From Colias croceus (taxonomy: Eukaryota; Arthropoda; Insecta; Lepidoptera; Pieridae): a stretch of DNA of 64,000 nucleotides. Under the pieces are notes generated by a model. That model saw nothing but the letters and a program-made list of their open reading frames with translations, did no database searches and was not told the DNA's origin. Location of the stretch: positions 4,352,501 through 4,416,500 of the forward strand of contig NC_059564.1 in NCBI RefSeq assembly GCF_905220415.1, given 5' to 3'. Positions 46,313-58,347 of the stretch are shown in pieces (position 1 is the stretch's first letter; every line of letters starts with the position of its first letter). The position numbers were made by a program, and so were the translations under genes.

Positions 46313-46508
46313 GAAGTGAAACTTTTTTATCGGGGTTGGAAAAAAATGTAGTGTAAGTAACATTTTTTCGTTACGCGTGACATTTTTCCGTTACGCGCCA
46401 TCTTTTTCTTATCCCTGCGACTCGAGCTCGACGTATTTCTGTAAAGTTGCATATACTTAGGTAGTAAATTATTTTTTGAAAAATAAGGTCATAAAGAAGT
46501 TTCACTTC
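46313..46508 (-). mobile_element. MITE with GAAGTGAAAC terminal repeats
   Basis: GAAGTGAAACTTTTTTAT at the left and ATAAAGAAGTTTCACTTC at the right. The part from about 46430 to 46515 is the reverse complement of the copy in the en 3' flank (61545-61640). It also contains TTTTTCGTTACGCGTGACAT, which is repeated in variant form. Confidence 0.65.
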
Positions 46509-46615
46509 TTACGTGTGTACACGCACAATTTTTTTTTATATTTATCAGTACTTCAGTAGATAGTATGTACTATTTTAAGGCTTTACTTCTTTCAGTATAC
46601 TTGTGCATTATCTTA

Positions 46616-46740
46616 TAAAAGCTGCGCCTCGCGGTTTTACCCGCATTGCTTCGCTCGTATCTATTTGTCTTAGTGTGATGATATATATAGCCAGCCTTCC
46701 TCGATTAATGGAGTATCTAACACAGAAAAAATTTTCATTA
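46616..46740 (-). mobile_element. Helitron-like subfamily B fragment
   Basis: GCTGCGCCTCGCGGTTTTAC, CTTAGTGTGATGATATATAT and CAGCCTTCCTCGATTAATGG. The 5' end is missing. Confidence 0.5.
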
Positions 46741-47586
46741 CGCAGATAAAAATAACTTGATCTACATGAAGGAAGTTCTTTTAAACTATGATATATAAAA
46801 GAGCCTAGATACGTTACCCGCTCTCTATTTTGGCAAGAAAAAACTCAGGTAAGTGCCCGAGTTTCACTTAGTCACGCACCATTCAGCGTCGTGGCTGGAC
46901 GTTCTTTTTGTATTTTGACATGTATTATGTCTCGTGCGTGAGAGTGAAAGAGAGAACAACTGTATTGGTGATAATGCGTTAGTAAGTAAGTAAGGTATGT
47001 ATTAATTACGCTGTTTTTTAGTGCAATGATGTTGGCGTATGCCGCGTCTACTAGTATAATAGGTCATTGCTTTTAAACCGTATTTGTTAAGTATGTTACA
47101 GCTAAACTTCTAAACTTATTATAAATTCTCAAAATAAAAAATAAAGATCGTTTTGATTGATTTTGTATATAGACTGTCACGTCAAACTAAATTCAACATG
47201 GCGTCCAAACAACATAGTGTAATAGTGTAGATTTCAAAGCGCGAAAAATACGATCATTAATCATAAAAGCTTTTTAAAATCAACATAAAAAAAATAATTA
47301 ATTCTAACCGGAAGTGCCTGTTTTGTTTTTTCCAATGTTCACTTATTCTTGTCTTGACAGCTGTCATCGCAGTTTTATCTTGAAGTGTCAAAAGGGCGTT
47401 GACCTTGCGTTTTTGGAACGAGTTTTGAGAGGTCGTGTCATATGTATTTTGTAAACGGGTACACTGGTTTTAATAGGATTTTTAGTTGTTATAGAGATGT
47501 CAGGTAGAAAAGATAGGTTTTTACTTTGCACGTTTCATAAAATATTATATTATAAATAATTAAAAATATTGAGATATCTTTATAAA
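46741..47586. other. Intron DNA, nothing coding
   Basis: No gene recognised. 47170-47215 (CACGTCAAACTAAATTCAAC, ATGGCGTCC) and 47350-47400 (TTGACAGCTGTCATCGCAG) carry the same kinds of words as the other unique blocks. Confidence 0.35.
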
Positions 47587-47777
47587 TCTACACTAATATT
47601 ATAAAGCTGAAGAGTTTGTTTGTTTCAACGCGCTAATCTCGGGAACTACTGGTCCGATTTGAAAAATTATTTCGGTTTTAGATAGCCCCTTTATCGAGGA
47701 AGGCTATAGGCTATATATCATTACGCCAAGACCAACAGGAGCGAAGCCACGCGGGTGAAACCGCGGGACGCAGCTAG
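47587..47777 (+). mobile_element. Helitron-like repeat, subfamily B, full length
   Basis: TCTACACTAATATTATAAAG to GGGTGAAACCGCGGGACGCA, then GCTAG-T. Confidence 0.7.
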
Positions 47778-48829
47778 TAACTAATGAATTGATACAAAAT
47801 CATATAGAACCAAATGTAACAGAATATTAGCGGATAAAATAACAGGTTTATTTGAATTTAAAATGAAATATCTTAATCAGGTATGTAATGGTCTGGTTTG
47901 ACGAAATCGCACAAATCTAGTGACTAATTAAATCATTTAACGACATATTCGATCTAGTTTTTCGCGCCATATTGGAAATGTGATTCGATTTTTGAATTTT
48001 AAAACGTTCCAGAATGTTTGTTCGATTTTGTTCCTTTTTTATTGCGCGCGGGTTTTGTAAGTTTCTTTATTCTTCAATATCTCGTGAACGCGTGAACAGA
48101 TTTTGATGAGTTTAGTATCGTTACAATCGTAGAAATATGGTAGTAGGTAATAGGTATACAATTACGGTGTTTACGGTAATTGCATTTGTTTTTCTGGACG
48201 AGCCAATTTTTTCTATTGCTTATTAAGTACCTACGTCAGCTACATTGCCAAGTATCATCAAAACTGTTCAGTGGTTTACGCGCGAAAGATCAACAAACAT
48301 AAATACAAACAAATTCACATGTTCAGTTTAATATTAGTAGTAGATAAGTATTGAAAAAGAGTAACTAACATACATACAAACAAACTTCAGCTTTACATTA
48401 AATATAGGTAATAGAACCTACTACCTCTTTAACCACTGAACCACCGGTCTATATAAACACTGTACTGAACAATTTCAACCAGGTGGTAGTCTTTAGGTAC
48501 CGTCACTCCATTTTTGGTATGTCTGTGCTATAAAACCTCTGTACAGGCGGTGAGAGAAGTGTTTTTATTATTTTTATGTATTTAAAACAGTTGTTTGTAA
48601 TAATCGCATTTTCAAATAGAGATAATAACACCAAGGACATAATAGTATAGTTTAAAAAGGCAATATTCCTGCTAAACATTTTATTAATTCAGGAATACAT
48701 AAAATAAGTAACTTTTCCTTTTTTTTGCAAATTATAATATTAATCCTTGTTTAAAGTATCTGTGTGAAGAATCATTAAAATCTAATCACGTATTATTTAT
48801 TACCATCCACATTGATTCTTGATTGATTC
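47778..48829. other. AT-rich intron DNA with old repeat relics
   Basis: No gene recognised. 48080-48340 has a decayed Helitron-like flavour (TCGTGAACGCGTGAACAGAT and GAAAGATCAACAAACATAAA). Confidence 0.35.
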
Positions 48830-48830
48830 T

Positions 48831-49326
48831 AAGAGCAGTGGTGGCTCAGTGGTGAGACCTCGGACCTCGAATCGATAAGTCCGTGGTTCGAGACCAGGCG
48901 AGTGCGCAGGAAATAAATTGATTTTTCAATTTATCTGCGCATGTAGTAACATCACCACTGCTCGAACGGTGAAGGAAAACATCGTGAGGAAACCGACATG
49001 TCGAAGAATTAAAAAGTTCGACGACATGACGTGTCATCCGCCAACCCGCACTTGGCCAGCGTGGTGGATTATGGCCTGTACCCTCATAGGAGGCCCGTGT
49101 CCCAGCAGTGGGAACGTATATGGGCTGATGATGATGATGACATTGATTCTAAGAGCTGCTAGCGCGCAAGAGCAACTTTTGTCTCCGCGACTATTTAGTC
49201 TCTCCCATCAACTCTATGGGCTAGTAAGAAAGTGCGCGCACGTAGCGACGCAACTCCCCATAGAGTTGATGGGAGACACAAAATAGTTGCGGAGACAGAA
49301 GATGCTCTTGCGCGCTAGCTCTTAGT
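48831..49326. mobile_element. Foldback MITE interrupted by a SINE
   Basis: AAGAGC plus (after the SINE) TGCTAGCGCGCAAGAGCAAC, TTTTGTCTCCGCGAC and TCTCCCATCAACTCTATGGG pair with CCCATAGAGTTGATGGGAGA, ATAGTTGCGGAGACAG and GCTCTTGCGCGCTAGCTCTT at 49253-49326. The short centre contains GTGCGCGCACGTAGCGACGC. The left terminus lies in the SINE target duplication, so the MITE was there first. Confidence 0.75.
48837..49141 (+). mobile_element. tRNA-derived SINE with 15-bp target-site duplication
   Basis: The head contains a box A-like TGGCTCAGTGGTGAG (48842 on) and a box B GGTTCGAGACC (48885-48895), the spacing of a tRNA-type polymerase III promoter. The body carries GTGAAGGAAAACATCGTGAG, CCGCACTTGGCCAGCGTGGT and GGCCCGTGTCCCAGCAGTGG, and the tail is (TGATGA)n. 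ATTGATTCTAAGAGC flanks it exactly at 48822-48836 and 49142-49156. I recognise the body as a widespread lepidopteran SINE. Confidence 0.9.
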
Positions 49327-49638
49327 AACAAAATATTATTTTTATTTTATTCAAGGTTGATACGAGTACCTAACTACTAGTTACATATAGATCAATGATG
49401 TTGATACAAAAAAGTTCTTTTGTTTTTACTCAGAAATCGCGTTTTAATGGTTTTAATATTATAATTAACCCATTACAATAATTATTGTAACAACAATCAA
49501 CGATTATTAATTAATTCATTCTAATATCCGTCTCAAAGTATTAATACATTGTTAATAAAAGTATAATGGATACAAAATGTTTAATTTAACATAATAGGTT
49601 TTAATTAGATATATTACATTGTTTCTTTATACGATTAA
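49327..49638. other. AT-rich intron DNA
   Basis: Nothing recognised. Confidence 0.4.
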
Positions 49639-49737
49639 CTAGCTGTTGCCCGCAGCTTCGCTTGAATGGAAAAGACAAAATTTTCATGGTAAAAACTTTC
49701 ATCGTCCATTTTATCTCCTTGGGGGTAGTCCTCAATA
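49639..49737 (-). mobile_element. Helitron-like repeat, subfamily E, split by the DDE transposon
   Basis: CTAGCTGTTGCCCGCAGCTT and CTCCTTGGGGGTAGTCCTCA form the 3' half of a minus copy. The remaining few bases (CCTAATATTATAGTATAGA) reappear at 51828-51846 after the transposon. Confidence 0.55.
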
Positions 49738-51825
49738 GAGTCTGTGTGAAAAGAGAACCGTCCTAAGATTTGAGGGCGCCTCTGTGATTAATATCCGTGT
49801 TAATGATGTTGACAACACTGTTATGTCATTATAGTGTGATTGTAATATTTTGATATTTTAAGGTTTTGTAAAGAATATAATATTTTCAACGACTGTCGTA
49901 ATAATTGTTTTGATGTATTGTATGTATTAAGATTATAATATGTTATGTATTAAGGGAAATAAGTAAAGGGTCTTTTTTCAAGATTTCAGTAGGTATAAGG
50001 AATAAAACTAAAAATTTTTTTTAAATCTATATTTATATTTATTCATTGGCTCCCTGATCAGAACCATAACTAAAGTCTGATTCTAAATATTCAATGCCGG
50101 ACATGACTGAACTATCTTTGGAACTAATGGATAGATCCACAGAATTATCTTCTTCAGAACTTGATGTGCTCGAGTCTGTAACATTTATGATGATCTCTTG
50201 CATATCTTCAATTAAATGGTCTTGTTCCCAATATTTTTGTTCTACATGTATCACATGATCACACTCTTTTCGCCAATGTTCTGCAGTAATATTTTTGAAG
50301 CATTCATTTATAATTGGTAATAGGTCTTTTGCTGATATGTTCACATTTTTTGATGCTACTTGTCTTTTCACAAGGCTCCATATCATTTCAATGGCGTTAA
50401 GGTCACAGTGGTATGGGGGTAACCTCAAAACAGTATGACCATGTTCCTCAAATATTTGATTGATTTCAAATACTGGTTCTTTTTTGTTCCTTTTTACTAA
50501 ACTTAGAAGTTCAGGTTTCAGTGCGTTATCTGGATATTCTATTCCATTGTCTTCCAACCATTTTTTCAAAGTGTCTTTCTTGTCGCTGCTATTTGGAGGC
50601 TTATTTATGCGTGTACTATGATAGGATGCATTATCTAGCACAATGACAGACGGTTGAGACAGGTTTGGCAAAAGCTTTTCTTTTGCCCACTTGGTAAAAT
50701 TCTCTCGATTCATGTCGTGATGGTAATCAGCTGAAATACTTTTAGTTTTATATGCAAGTAAACAATTTTCAACAAATCCTTCCCTGCTACCTGCATGAAC
50801 TATAATATATCGTTCACCAAGAGAAATTGCTTTTGAAACTCCAGGTTCACCGGGACCCTGCCAACATTTATTGACTTCATGTGCAGTATGTATATATGTT
50901 TCATCTATATATACAACTGGTTTTCCAGTTTCCCTCAAGCGCTTCATTGTTCGCAAATATTTAGCTCGCCAGACCACAATATCATGTCTTTCAATGAGAA
51001 CTTTTCGTTTTGACTCACATTTTTTATATTTGTAACCCAGCTCTTTTAAAATATCACTGAGACTACTGATTCCACCGCAATAGTTTATGTCTTCCTTTAA
51101 CACACGATGTAGCTTCCTCAAAGTCGGTACCTCCTTCCTCACAGCATAAAATTCACGAATTTTGTTACGGATGACGCACTTATCAAAATCATCAAGAATG
51201 AGTTTTGGTCTTCCTTTACGTTTTTTCCCTGGTGTGCACCACACGCCGTTATTTGTAGAACCTTCTTTTTTTATTTTAGATATTGTACCTCTATTTAAGC
51301 CTGGAAAAAATAATCTTAAATAAGTCTAAACACTTTATAAATGAAAAGTATCAAAACTCTTTATACCTGCTACCAAAAATATTGATTGAAACAAAACAAA
51401 CATTTATTCATTTAGATCATCACATATTTAATGAATTACTTTTAATTTATATACATTTCGAGATCTCAGGGATCGATGGTTACCTAGGAGACTAGAAAAC
51501 ATAAAGAAAAACTGTTACATACCGGTCATAGCTGCCACACGTTTCGTGACTGCGTTTAGGTCAATAATGGTATGTTTTGCCGCTTTTTCGCTTTGGCAAA
51601 AGCGAATAATATTATATATTAATTCCCTTGTTGAACTGTGTATGGTTTTACCTCTTTTCGACATGATTAATAATCAAAATTCACTGGAAAACGTTACAAC
51701 AAACAAAGCTGTATCGACACGAAATCAAGTTTGACGTTTGACAGACGGCTGGATTGGGCTGCCATGTAAAAATCATATCGTTAGTTCCATTTTACGCCAC
51801 GCCTATTCTCTTTTCACACAGACTA
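49738..51825 (-). mobile_element. IS630/Tc1/mariner-type DDE transposon 1, apparently complete
   Basis: Terminal repeats AGTCTGTGTGAAAAGAGAA at 49739-49757 and its perfect reverse complement at 51806-51824 enclose one transposase gene. TA lies just outside each end (49736-49737 and 51826-51827). The 2.1-kb element sits within a Helitron-like copy inside en intron 1, opposite to en. Perfect 19-bp terminal repeats and an open gene indicate a recent insertion. Confidence 0.85.
50039..51664 (-). CDS. DDE transposase of element 1 (two exons)
   Basis: A cut-and-paste transposase. Exon 1 is 51664-51523 (ATG at 51664) and exon 2 is 51300-50039. The intron has GTATGT and CCAG borders, and the joined frame gives 467 aa with no internal stop. 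The N-terminus (about residues 1-60) has helix-turn-helix character, ending TGLNRGTISKIKKEG. A basic GKKRKGRPK linker follows. The catalytic motifs are VVYIDET (D180), VIVLDNASYHS (D270) and PPYHCDLNAIEMIW (E352), giving 81 residues between the second Asp and Glu. That is far longer than the 34-37 of classical Tc1/mariner, and close to what I recall for the DD82E (Sailor) group. An acidic Ser-rich tail (SSTSSSEED) ends the protein. Element 2 encodes a relative with the same spacing. Confidence 0.82.
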
Positions 51826-51827
51826 TA

Positions 51828-54800
51828 CCTAATATTATAGTATAGAAGATAATATATATATACATATACTTAGTGTAGATATATAAAAAGATTTAATAAA
51901 ATATTATATTTAATTAATATCCACTTGTCTTAACGACTGTACAAAACTAACTTTTTAATTGTCACTCCTTCTCGCTACTGTGACAGGCGCTTTTACAGGG
52001 AAGCTAGTGATGTGCTGGCGGAAATATCGATAAGAATTGGTTATATCGATAAAAACTTTACTGATGTCGATAATATTACCTTGTATGGGTATAATATGTG
52101 GGTACAAAAATGTTGAATGAAGTAGGTATTAGAAGATTAAAATTATTATGGCAGTTTCAACTTTCAAAAAACATTTTATCATAGCTTAGTATAAAATTAA
52201 GAACTTTTCATATTAAATTTGTTGTCAAAACACGGAATAGCTGCTGATCCTGTAAAATTATGATAAAGTTAATTTAAATAGAACCTTCAAATGAAAAATA
52301 ACAAAAAAATGGGACTTGTGAATACTCAATACAGATCAAACTCACTAATTTCAACTCATATAAAAAGATCTTTAAAAAATCAGATATAAATTGGTAATTA
52401 CCGTACACTTAGAAGTAAAATATAGCCATTAATTTTATGGAACTTAATTAAGTTATTAAGTTAAGTTATTGCACAATTTCTCGCATATTATCATATATTT
52501 CGATCGCCGTAATTAAATTACTATGACCTTCCTTTTGATATAAAACTTTATATTGAGGCAGTTTTATAATTTTGCTTTTATTACTGGAAATTTACTTATT
52601 AACATCTTTTAAATGTGAAGCTTTTTAACAACTAGCTGTGTTCCGCGGTTTTACCTGCCAAAACTGTGGGAAAAATGTTTCATTCATTCTAAAATTCTCA
52701 ATTAAAAATGTAGCCTTAGAACTAAAACTATTTTCATTTCAAATTTCATTAAATCTGTGTTTTTAAAAGGGTAACACCCAGACAGACAGACGTACACATT
52801 AATAATAATAATTATAAATTATATGGATTTAAATCAATATGTACATTCAATATCACGCACCACAGAAACAACAATCCAATTGAATAAAAACAAACGAATA
52901 AAACGCATGAAATAATAACAATAATTAATCTTAAAACCAATTAATTTTAGTAAAAACACGATTTTACTTTCAAAATATTAGTGCATAAACTAAACTATAT
53001 CTGGAACATTTTTTTTTCACAATCGTAAATTTTTCTATTTCATTAGTTCACAAAAAGCATGCTCTATCAATCGTGGCGGGAAAATAAGACGTTAACTAAA
53101 AATGGCGTATAATTAAAACATTTATGTAACGGAATATCATTGTGTGCTTATGTTATGATAACAAATGGTTCCATTTATCGTGTTACTAGAGAAAATGCAA
53201 TTAATGCAAAATAACTGGTGTTAATACGAATAAAAACACTCATTAGAGTGAGTTCTGAATAATATGGTTTTTTATGATGGATGTTCTATCGTTCTTAGGT
53301 TGGAATTTTTAACACACTTTTATTAGCTTCACCTGTAACCGACTATTTTGACTTTAAACGGACAGATTTAATTTAAACTTTGTATACTATTAAGGATAGA
53401 TGACAATACTATCTTATAAAAGCGTGTTTTAGTAAGTTTTTTTATTATATTTTAAGCAGCTGAACCGGAAAAATTGTTATAACGGGTCCCTTATTTAAAT
53501 TTACCAATTCGATTTTATAGATTTATTTTTTAGATAAAGTAAAATAAAATTGATCTATCATTCAAACAAGATTTATTATACCCACTTACTACGTCATAGT
53601 TTATTTAATATTTTTAGATCAAAATTTAACGACATTAGTTATTTAATATGGCGCTCATTTGAATAGTATTCGAGAAATGCACCGCCATTAATTCACATAA
53701 TATAACTGCGTCATAAATTATACATTTACTTACATAGTTGCTTAATTAACGATGAAAACAACATAAGAGTTAATGAAAGATATTTTTTTATAAGATTTAT
53801 TATTTAACTGACAGATAACTAAACAGGACTTATCTAGAAGTTGAATATAAATTTGGAAATAAGTTAAAAAAAAGACTGTTGGATAACTTTTGCTTGTATT
53901 TGTATTTGTAGTCTAATTAAATATTAAATTCGAAGTATCGATAAAATATTTGACTTGTGTACATCACTAAACGGCAATCATTCAAAACGACTATCGATAA
54001 CCAGTTCAATTAAACGACAACGTTCGAATTATTGCGCGTACATTTTTGTAATTATTCTTTATAACCGAATTTTTTGGTTTAGTGTTGGTACTTATCGATA
54101 TAATTAGTAAATGATATTTTTCCTTCCTGTTAGTGTAGTGCTTGGTTTTATTTATTTTATTGTTTTAATTTAGTGGAATTTGAGTTTTATAGAATCTTAA
54201 TACTTATAATCTAATTCTAGTATTTATCTTTACTGCTAGAGAATTACATATTTTTAAATTTTGCGATTGGGAACTAAATCAACATCTTTTTTTAAAGAAA
54301 ACGAAAATTTGCTTCTATTTAAACATAATACTTGCTTTAAATATATTTAAATATTATTCTTAAACTTTCCAATAATAATTTTATGTATTTTAACACTCGC
54401 CTCAATAAAAAAATACAAAAGTATCCACTATTAAATCATCTAAAAATAGTCGAACACAACAAAAAGCCCCCGTCGGATGTTCATCGACAAAAAAACTATC
54501 GATAAATAATTCATCGACACGACGTACATCACTCGTGTACTCGGAACGGCCCACCTTGCTGAATGCTTTTTGCAAATGGTTTTTATTTTAAAGAATTCGC
54601 TAATAACTTGATTTTATCTGTTTTGGTGGGCTTCGCTTTTTGTTGATTAAATGTTTATCAATTGCTGGGAGGATATCATTTTTGGTGCATCATTTCAGTG
54701 TTAAGGGCTTTGTATTTTACTGGAGCAGAGGCTTTTTCCGTGTCATAAGATTATTAGATACTAATACTAAGCTTATACTGGAACGATTTTGATAAGAATT

Positions 54801-55085
54801 TCATCTGGAATGTAGGTTTTATAGGTATTGGGTACGTGTTATATGTCACGTGAAAGCAACTGCGAGAAAAAGGCGAGAAATGTTCATTTACGTCATTTAT
54901 TAAATATGTACGGGTAAAAAACAAATTTTATTTTAACTAGTTGCAAAAACAAAGTGTAGCAATTTTAATTATAATCCCAATGAATAATTATTTAATTCGT
55001 TAAATTTTCATCGAATATTATTGTATTAAAAAAAATCTAATTTAAATCTTAAATCGCTTCCATTTTTTATACATCCGCGTAACAC
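51828..55085. other. Intron DNA with ATCGATA clusters and small repeat fragments
   Basis: No gene recognised. Three ATCGATAA/GTCGATAAT words occur within about 45 bp at 52027-52072, and more lie at 53937, 53991, 54093 and 54497. A decayed minus Helitron-like copy occupies about 52632-52827 (CTAGCTGTGTTCCGCGGTTT). The remainder is AT-rich. Confidence 0.4.
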
Positions 55086-55426
55086 TAAGGCTAAGCGCGC
55101 ACCACGATTTTATGCAGCGTGATTATTTTATCGCAGAAATACAACGTATGAGTTACTATGACAATGCGCGCACATGCGATTAAATAATCGCAGCGATTTT
55201 AAAATTGTGATTTGTCACATTTTGCTGCGACTGCTCGCGACGCGATTGTCGCGAAAATGAAATGCAGAATATGAAATTGTATGGTACCGCGCGCACTGCG
55301 ATAATAAAATCGCACACTCGGGCCCGGCTGGCACTTCACTTGTGTTTCGTCTGTCCAACAGTAAACATCGTAGTGGTATAGGTAGGTACTGTTTGGTAAA
55401 CATAAACTCAGTAATCTGTCAAAGGT

Positions 55427-55545
55427 TTGAATTTATTTATTTATTTAACACTTTATTGTACAAGAAACAAAATAAACATAAAGGTTACAATAATAAAAAT
55501 AATAAAAAAGCACAAAGGGCAGCCCTTTGGCGGAATTTTCATTCT
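55427..55545 (-). mobile_element. LINE 3' tail fragment, nested
   Basis: TTTGAATTTATTTATTTATT and AACACTTTATTGTACAAGAA resemble the LINE 3' UTR at 15100, in minus orientation; the rest is AT-rich with GGGCAGCCCTTTGGCGG. Confidence 0.45.
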
Positions 55546-55597
55546 ATAATAGCCAAAGAATTTTTTGGGATACATCCGAAGTTCATTATATTTCTGA

Positions 55598-55773
55598 CTA
55601 ACTTTCCACCCGCGGCATCGCCCGCGCAGTCAAAGAAAAACCCGCATAGTTCCCGTTCCCGTGGGATTTCCGGGATAAAACCGATCATATGTCCTTTCTC
55701 GGGTGTCAAAATATCTCTATACCAAATTTACAGACAGACAGAGTTACTTTCGCATTTATAATATAAGTATGGA
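55598..55773 (-). mobile_element. Helitron-like repeat, subfamily A, internally deleted
   Basis: CTAACTTTCCACCCGCGGCA, GTCAAAGAAAAACCCGCATA, CCGTGGGATTTCCGGGATAA and TTATAATATAAGTATGGA. It is nested in the Harbinger-like element. Confidence 0.65.
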
Positions 55774-56024
55774 TAAATGAAACTTTTGACAATTCTATCT
55801 GCTGTAAAAGAATGAGTCCAATAAAGACGAATTTTCTTTTTTTTTCTTCTTATCCTCCGAAGTAGTAAATAAAGACAAGCAACTTGTACGAAATCCATGA
55901 TGAAAGTGAGTAAGGATCACTATTAAATTATCGCTGTGCGCGCACCGTACTCTCTGCGATTTTCTACAGCGCGATTTTGAAATCGTGTCGCAAAAATTAA
56001 AATCGTGGTGCGCGCTTAGCCTAA

Positions 56025-58051
56025 GAATCTATTAAGCCGAGTGTACACTGGTGATAACAATCTGCGCGCGTGTGGTCCCGCCTTAACGTTTTGTTCCGTT
56101 CACGGTGATCGCGGTGTAGGAAATGTGGATGCGGCATTAGTGGAAAAGATTTAAAGGGAATGTGACTTGTATGGCCAAATAATACTTTCGAGTATTGAAA
56201 GTATTGTTAAAAACTTTAGAAAATTGCGTAATTTCTTAAAATTTATATAATATTGCAATATTTAGTAAGTTGAACATATTATGAGATAAATGATAATGTC
56301 AAAGCTTTACCATGTAAAAAGATTTCCATAAAATTGAAGAATTACCAAAACTAAAACGTTCGTATATTACGGTTTTCAATCCATTGTTAAAGTACTTAAT
56401 CATATTGTATTAAAATACCACATCCAATCCTCATACATCTCCGTCTCTTTGCGTTTTCAATGCATGACTTCTACATTAAACAAACACAAGCGTTATTGAA
56501 CTCTATTCCAATGAAATAAAAGCGAATATCCCTTGTTCTTATTTTTAATTCAAAATCAAACGTAAGTGTAGCAACTAGACATGCTATTTTGAACTCTATC
56601 TTTTATGAAATAGAGTTGATTTTAAAATAACTGCACTTGATTTTTTTATACATAGGGGTGAGAAAAATTACGCGTTTTCAAGGGGTGTTACAAAACAAGT
56701 TACGAGGTACAACCCTAACATAATTTGTATGTATGTCTGTTTTTTTACCAATAAAAATTCACACCGGCCATATTAGGGAGAGTTATTACCTATGCAAAAA
56801 GTCATAAACCTTTTAATATTTACTTACAACCACTATTATATTGCTAATCCCATTTGAGGTTTGAATTAAAAATTCATCTTGGTGATATGTCGCGTTATTA
56901 TATTATGATTTTTTGTTTGTTACGACATTACTCAAAAACCGTAAGACCGTTTTTAAAAATTATTTCACCATCAGGAAGCTGACATTACCGAGGACATTTT
57001 TAAGCTTTAGGTATATTTTTTAACGAGTCAATCCGGGATAAAAGACTACCTAGTTTTACCTATACATATTTTAATAGTAGGTATGTATCTACAGAAGGAC
57101 AGACAAACTTAATAAAACCTAGTAAAATTCGGTTCTCTAAAGTAGCAAAATTATTTAATAATTTTTAATTAACAATTATGTATTTACCTAATCATTACAT
57201 ATAAACAATTACAATATTAAAATAATTATTTTTAACCCATAGTTATTCCAAATATTGGGTCATTTATAAAATTCTACGCACGCAATATACCGATTACTGT
57301 TCAAATTACTATTTTTACGTAAATCATTATATTATTAGCGATTATTATAGAATGATTAATACTAGCTTGTGCTCCTGGATTTGTATGTGTTTATAAAACT
57401 ATTTTTTATTCAAGCTACATGCTTAGTTTCTTAAAAAAATATAATATATAACTATTAGTAAAATTAGTAAACTGTACCTAATTTAATTCAGCACAAATTG
57501 TTATCCAAAATTTTTAAATATAAATCTAGAACGTATTAAAATAAAACTCCTTAACACGTTATTAGTTAAAAAGTAAAAAAAATGAAACTTCACAACTTAG
57601 ATATTAATTAATTTTAATACAAAATTAAAATAATTTTAAAACTTACTATAATATACAAAATTAAAATAATATCTATAACTTCGTAATCGCCCATAAGTAG
57701 GTACCTAATTAGGATACAAATAGCATTTTCCATACTTTTTGTTAATTATTAGATAGGTATAGGTACCTAAGTATATAACATTAATTATCAAAATGGGATA
57801 TACCATTGCGTTTAAAAAGCCTTTCACTGCATAAACAAACACAAGACAAATAAAACAACAATATTGTCAGCGAAAACCCCAAACAGTCGTTAAACCATAA
57901 TTTATTTGTCCCAAACAAATTCATTACATTTGTAATTGGCAACACTTAGAGTTCGCGGCAATTAAAATGTAATGTTGCAAGCAATTAAAATTATCCCTCA
58001 ACTAATCTTGTTGGTACATTTATTTCTGTATTACACTGTATTTATCACCAC
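56025..58051. other. AT-rich intron DNA
   Basis: No gene recognised. 56905-57125 shows a decayed Helitron-like body (ACTCAAAAACCGTAAGACCG and AATCCGGGATAAAAGACTAC). A CTAGCTTGTGCTCC scrap lies near 57363. Confidence 0.35.
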
Positions 58052-58317
58052 TTTTTTAACCGACTTCAAAAAAAGGAGGAGGTTATCAATTCGACCGGTA
58101 TTTTTTTTTTTTTTTTTTTATGTATGTACACCGATTACTCCGAGGTTTCTGAACCGATTTACGTGATTCTTTTTTTGTTCGATGCGGGATGGTGTCGAAT
58201 TGGTCCCATAAAAATTTTATTCGGATAGGCCCAGTAGTTTTTATTTTATGAGCATTTTTGTCTGTAGGTAGGTATTTGTAAATTTTGCAAGTGCAAGTTT
58301 GAAGTCGGTTGTTTTTA
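58052..58317. mobile_element. TIR repeat with AACCGACTTC ends
   Basis: TTTTTTAACCGACTTCAAAA at the left and TTTGAAGTCGGTTGTTTTT at the right are inverted. The interior has AAGGAGGAGGTTATCAATTC, GTATTTTTTTTT and GTATGTACACCGATTACTCC. I recognise this as a very common lepidopteran dispersed repeat of unsettled class. Confidence 0.65.
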
Positions 58318-58347
58318 ACGCAGTTATCACTTGTAATTTATTAACAA

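Larger units (their letters stand above)
55089..56021. mobile_element. PIF/Harbinger-like element with TAA target sites and nested insertions
   Basis: GGCTAAGCGCGCACCACGAT... at 55089 and its reverse complement ending at 56021 form about 23-bp perfect TIRs. TAA lies at 55086-55088 and 56022-56024, the 3-bp target typical of PIF/Harbinger. Subterminal GCGCGCAC and GCGAT words are iterated. A LINE tail and a Helitron-like copy are nested at 55427-55773. No Harbinger transposase is present, so it is non-autonomous. Confidence 0.7.

Noticed and set aside
48842..48905. Possible tRNA gene
   Set aside because: Box A- and B-like words are present, but the sequence continues into a SINE body and tail with a target duplication; no intact cloverleaf is apparent.
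48846..49286. Open frames over the SINE and foldback region
   Set aside because: They cross a tRNA-derived SINE and MITE junctions and have no protein similarity I recognise.
51915..51945. Second mitochondrial 16S piece (ACGACTGTACAAAACTAAC)
   Set aside because: Only about ten bases match the rRNA motif and the flanks do not continue it.
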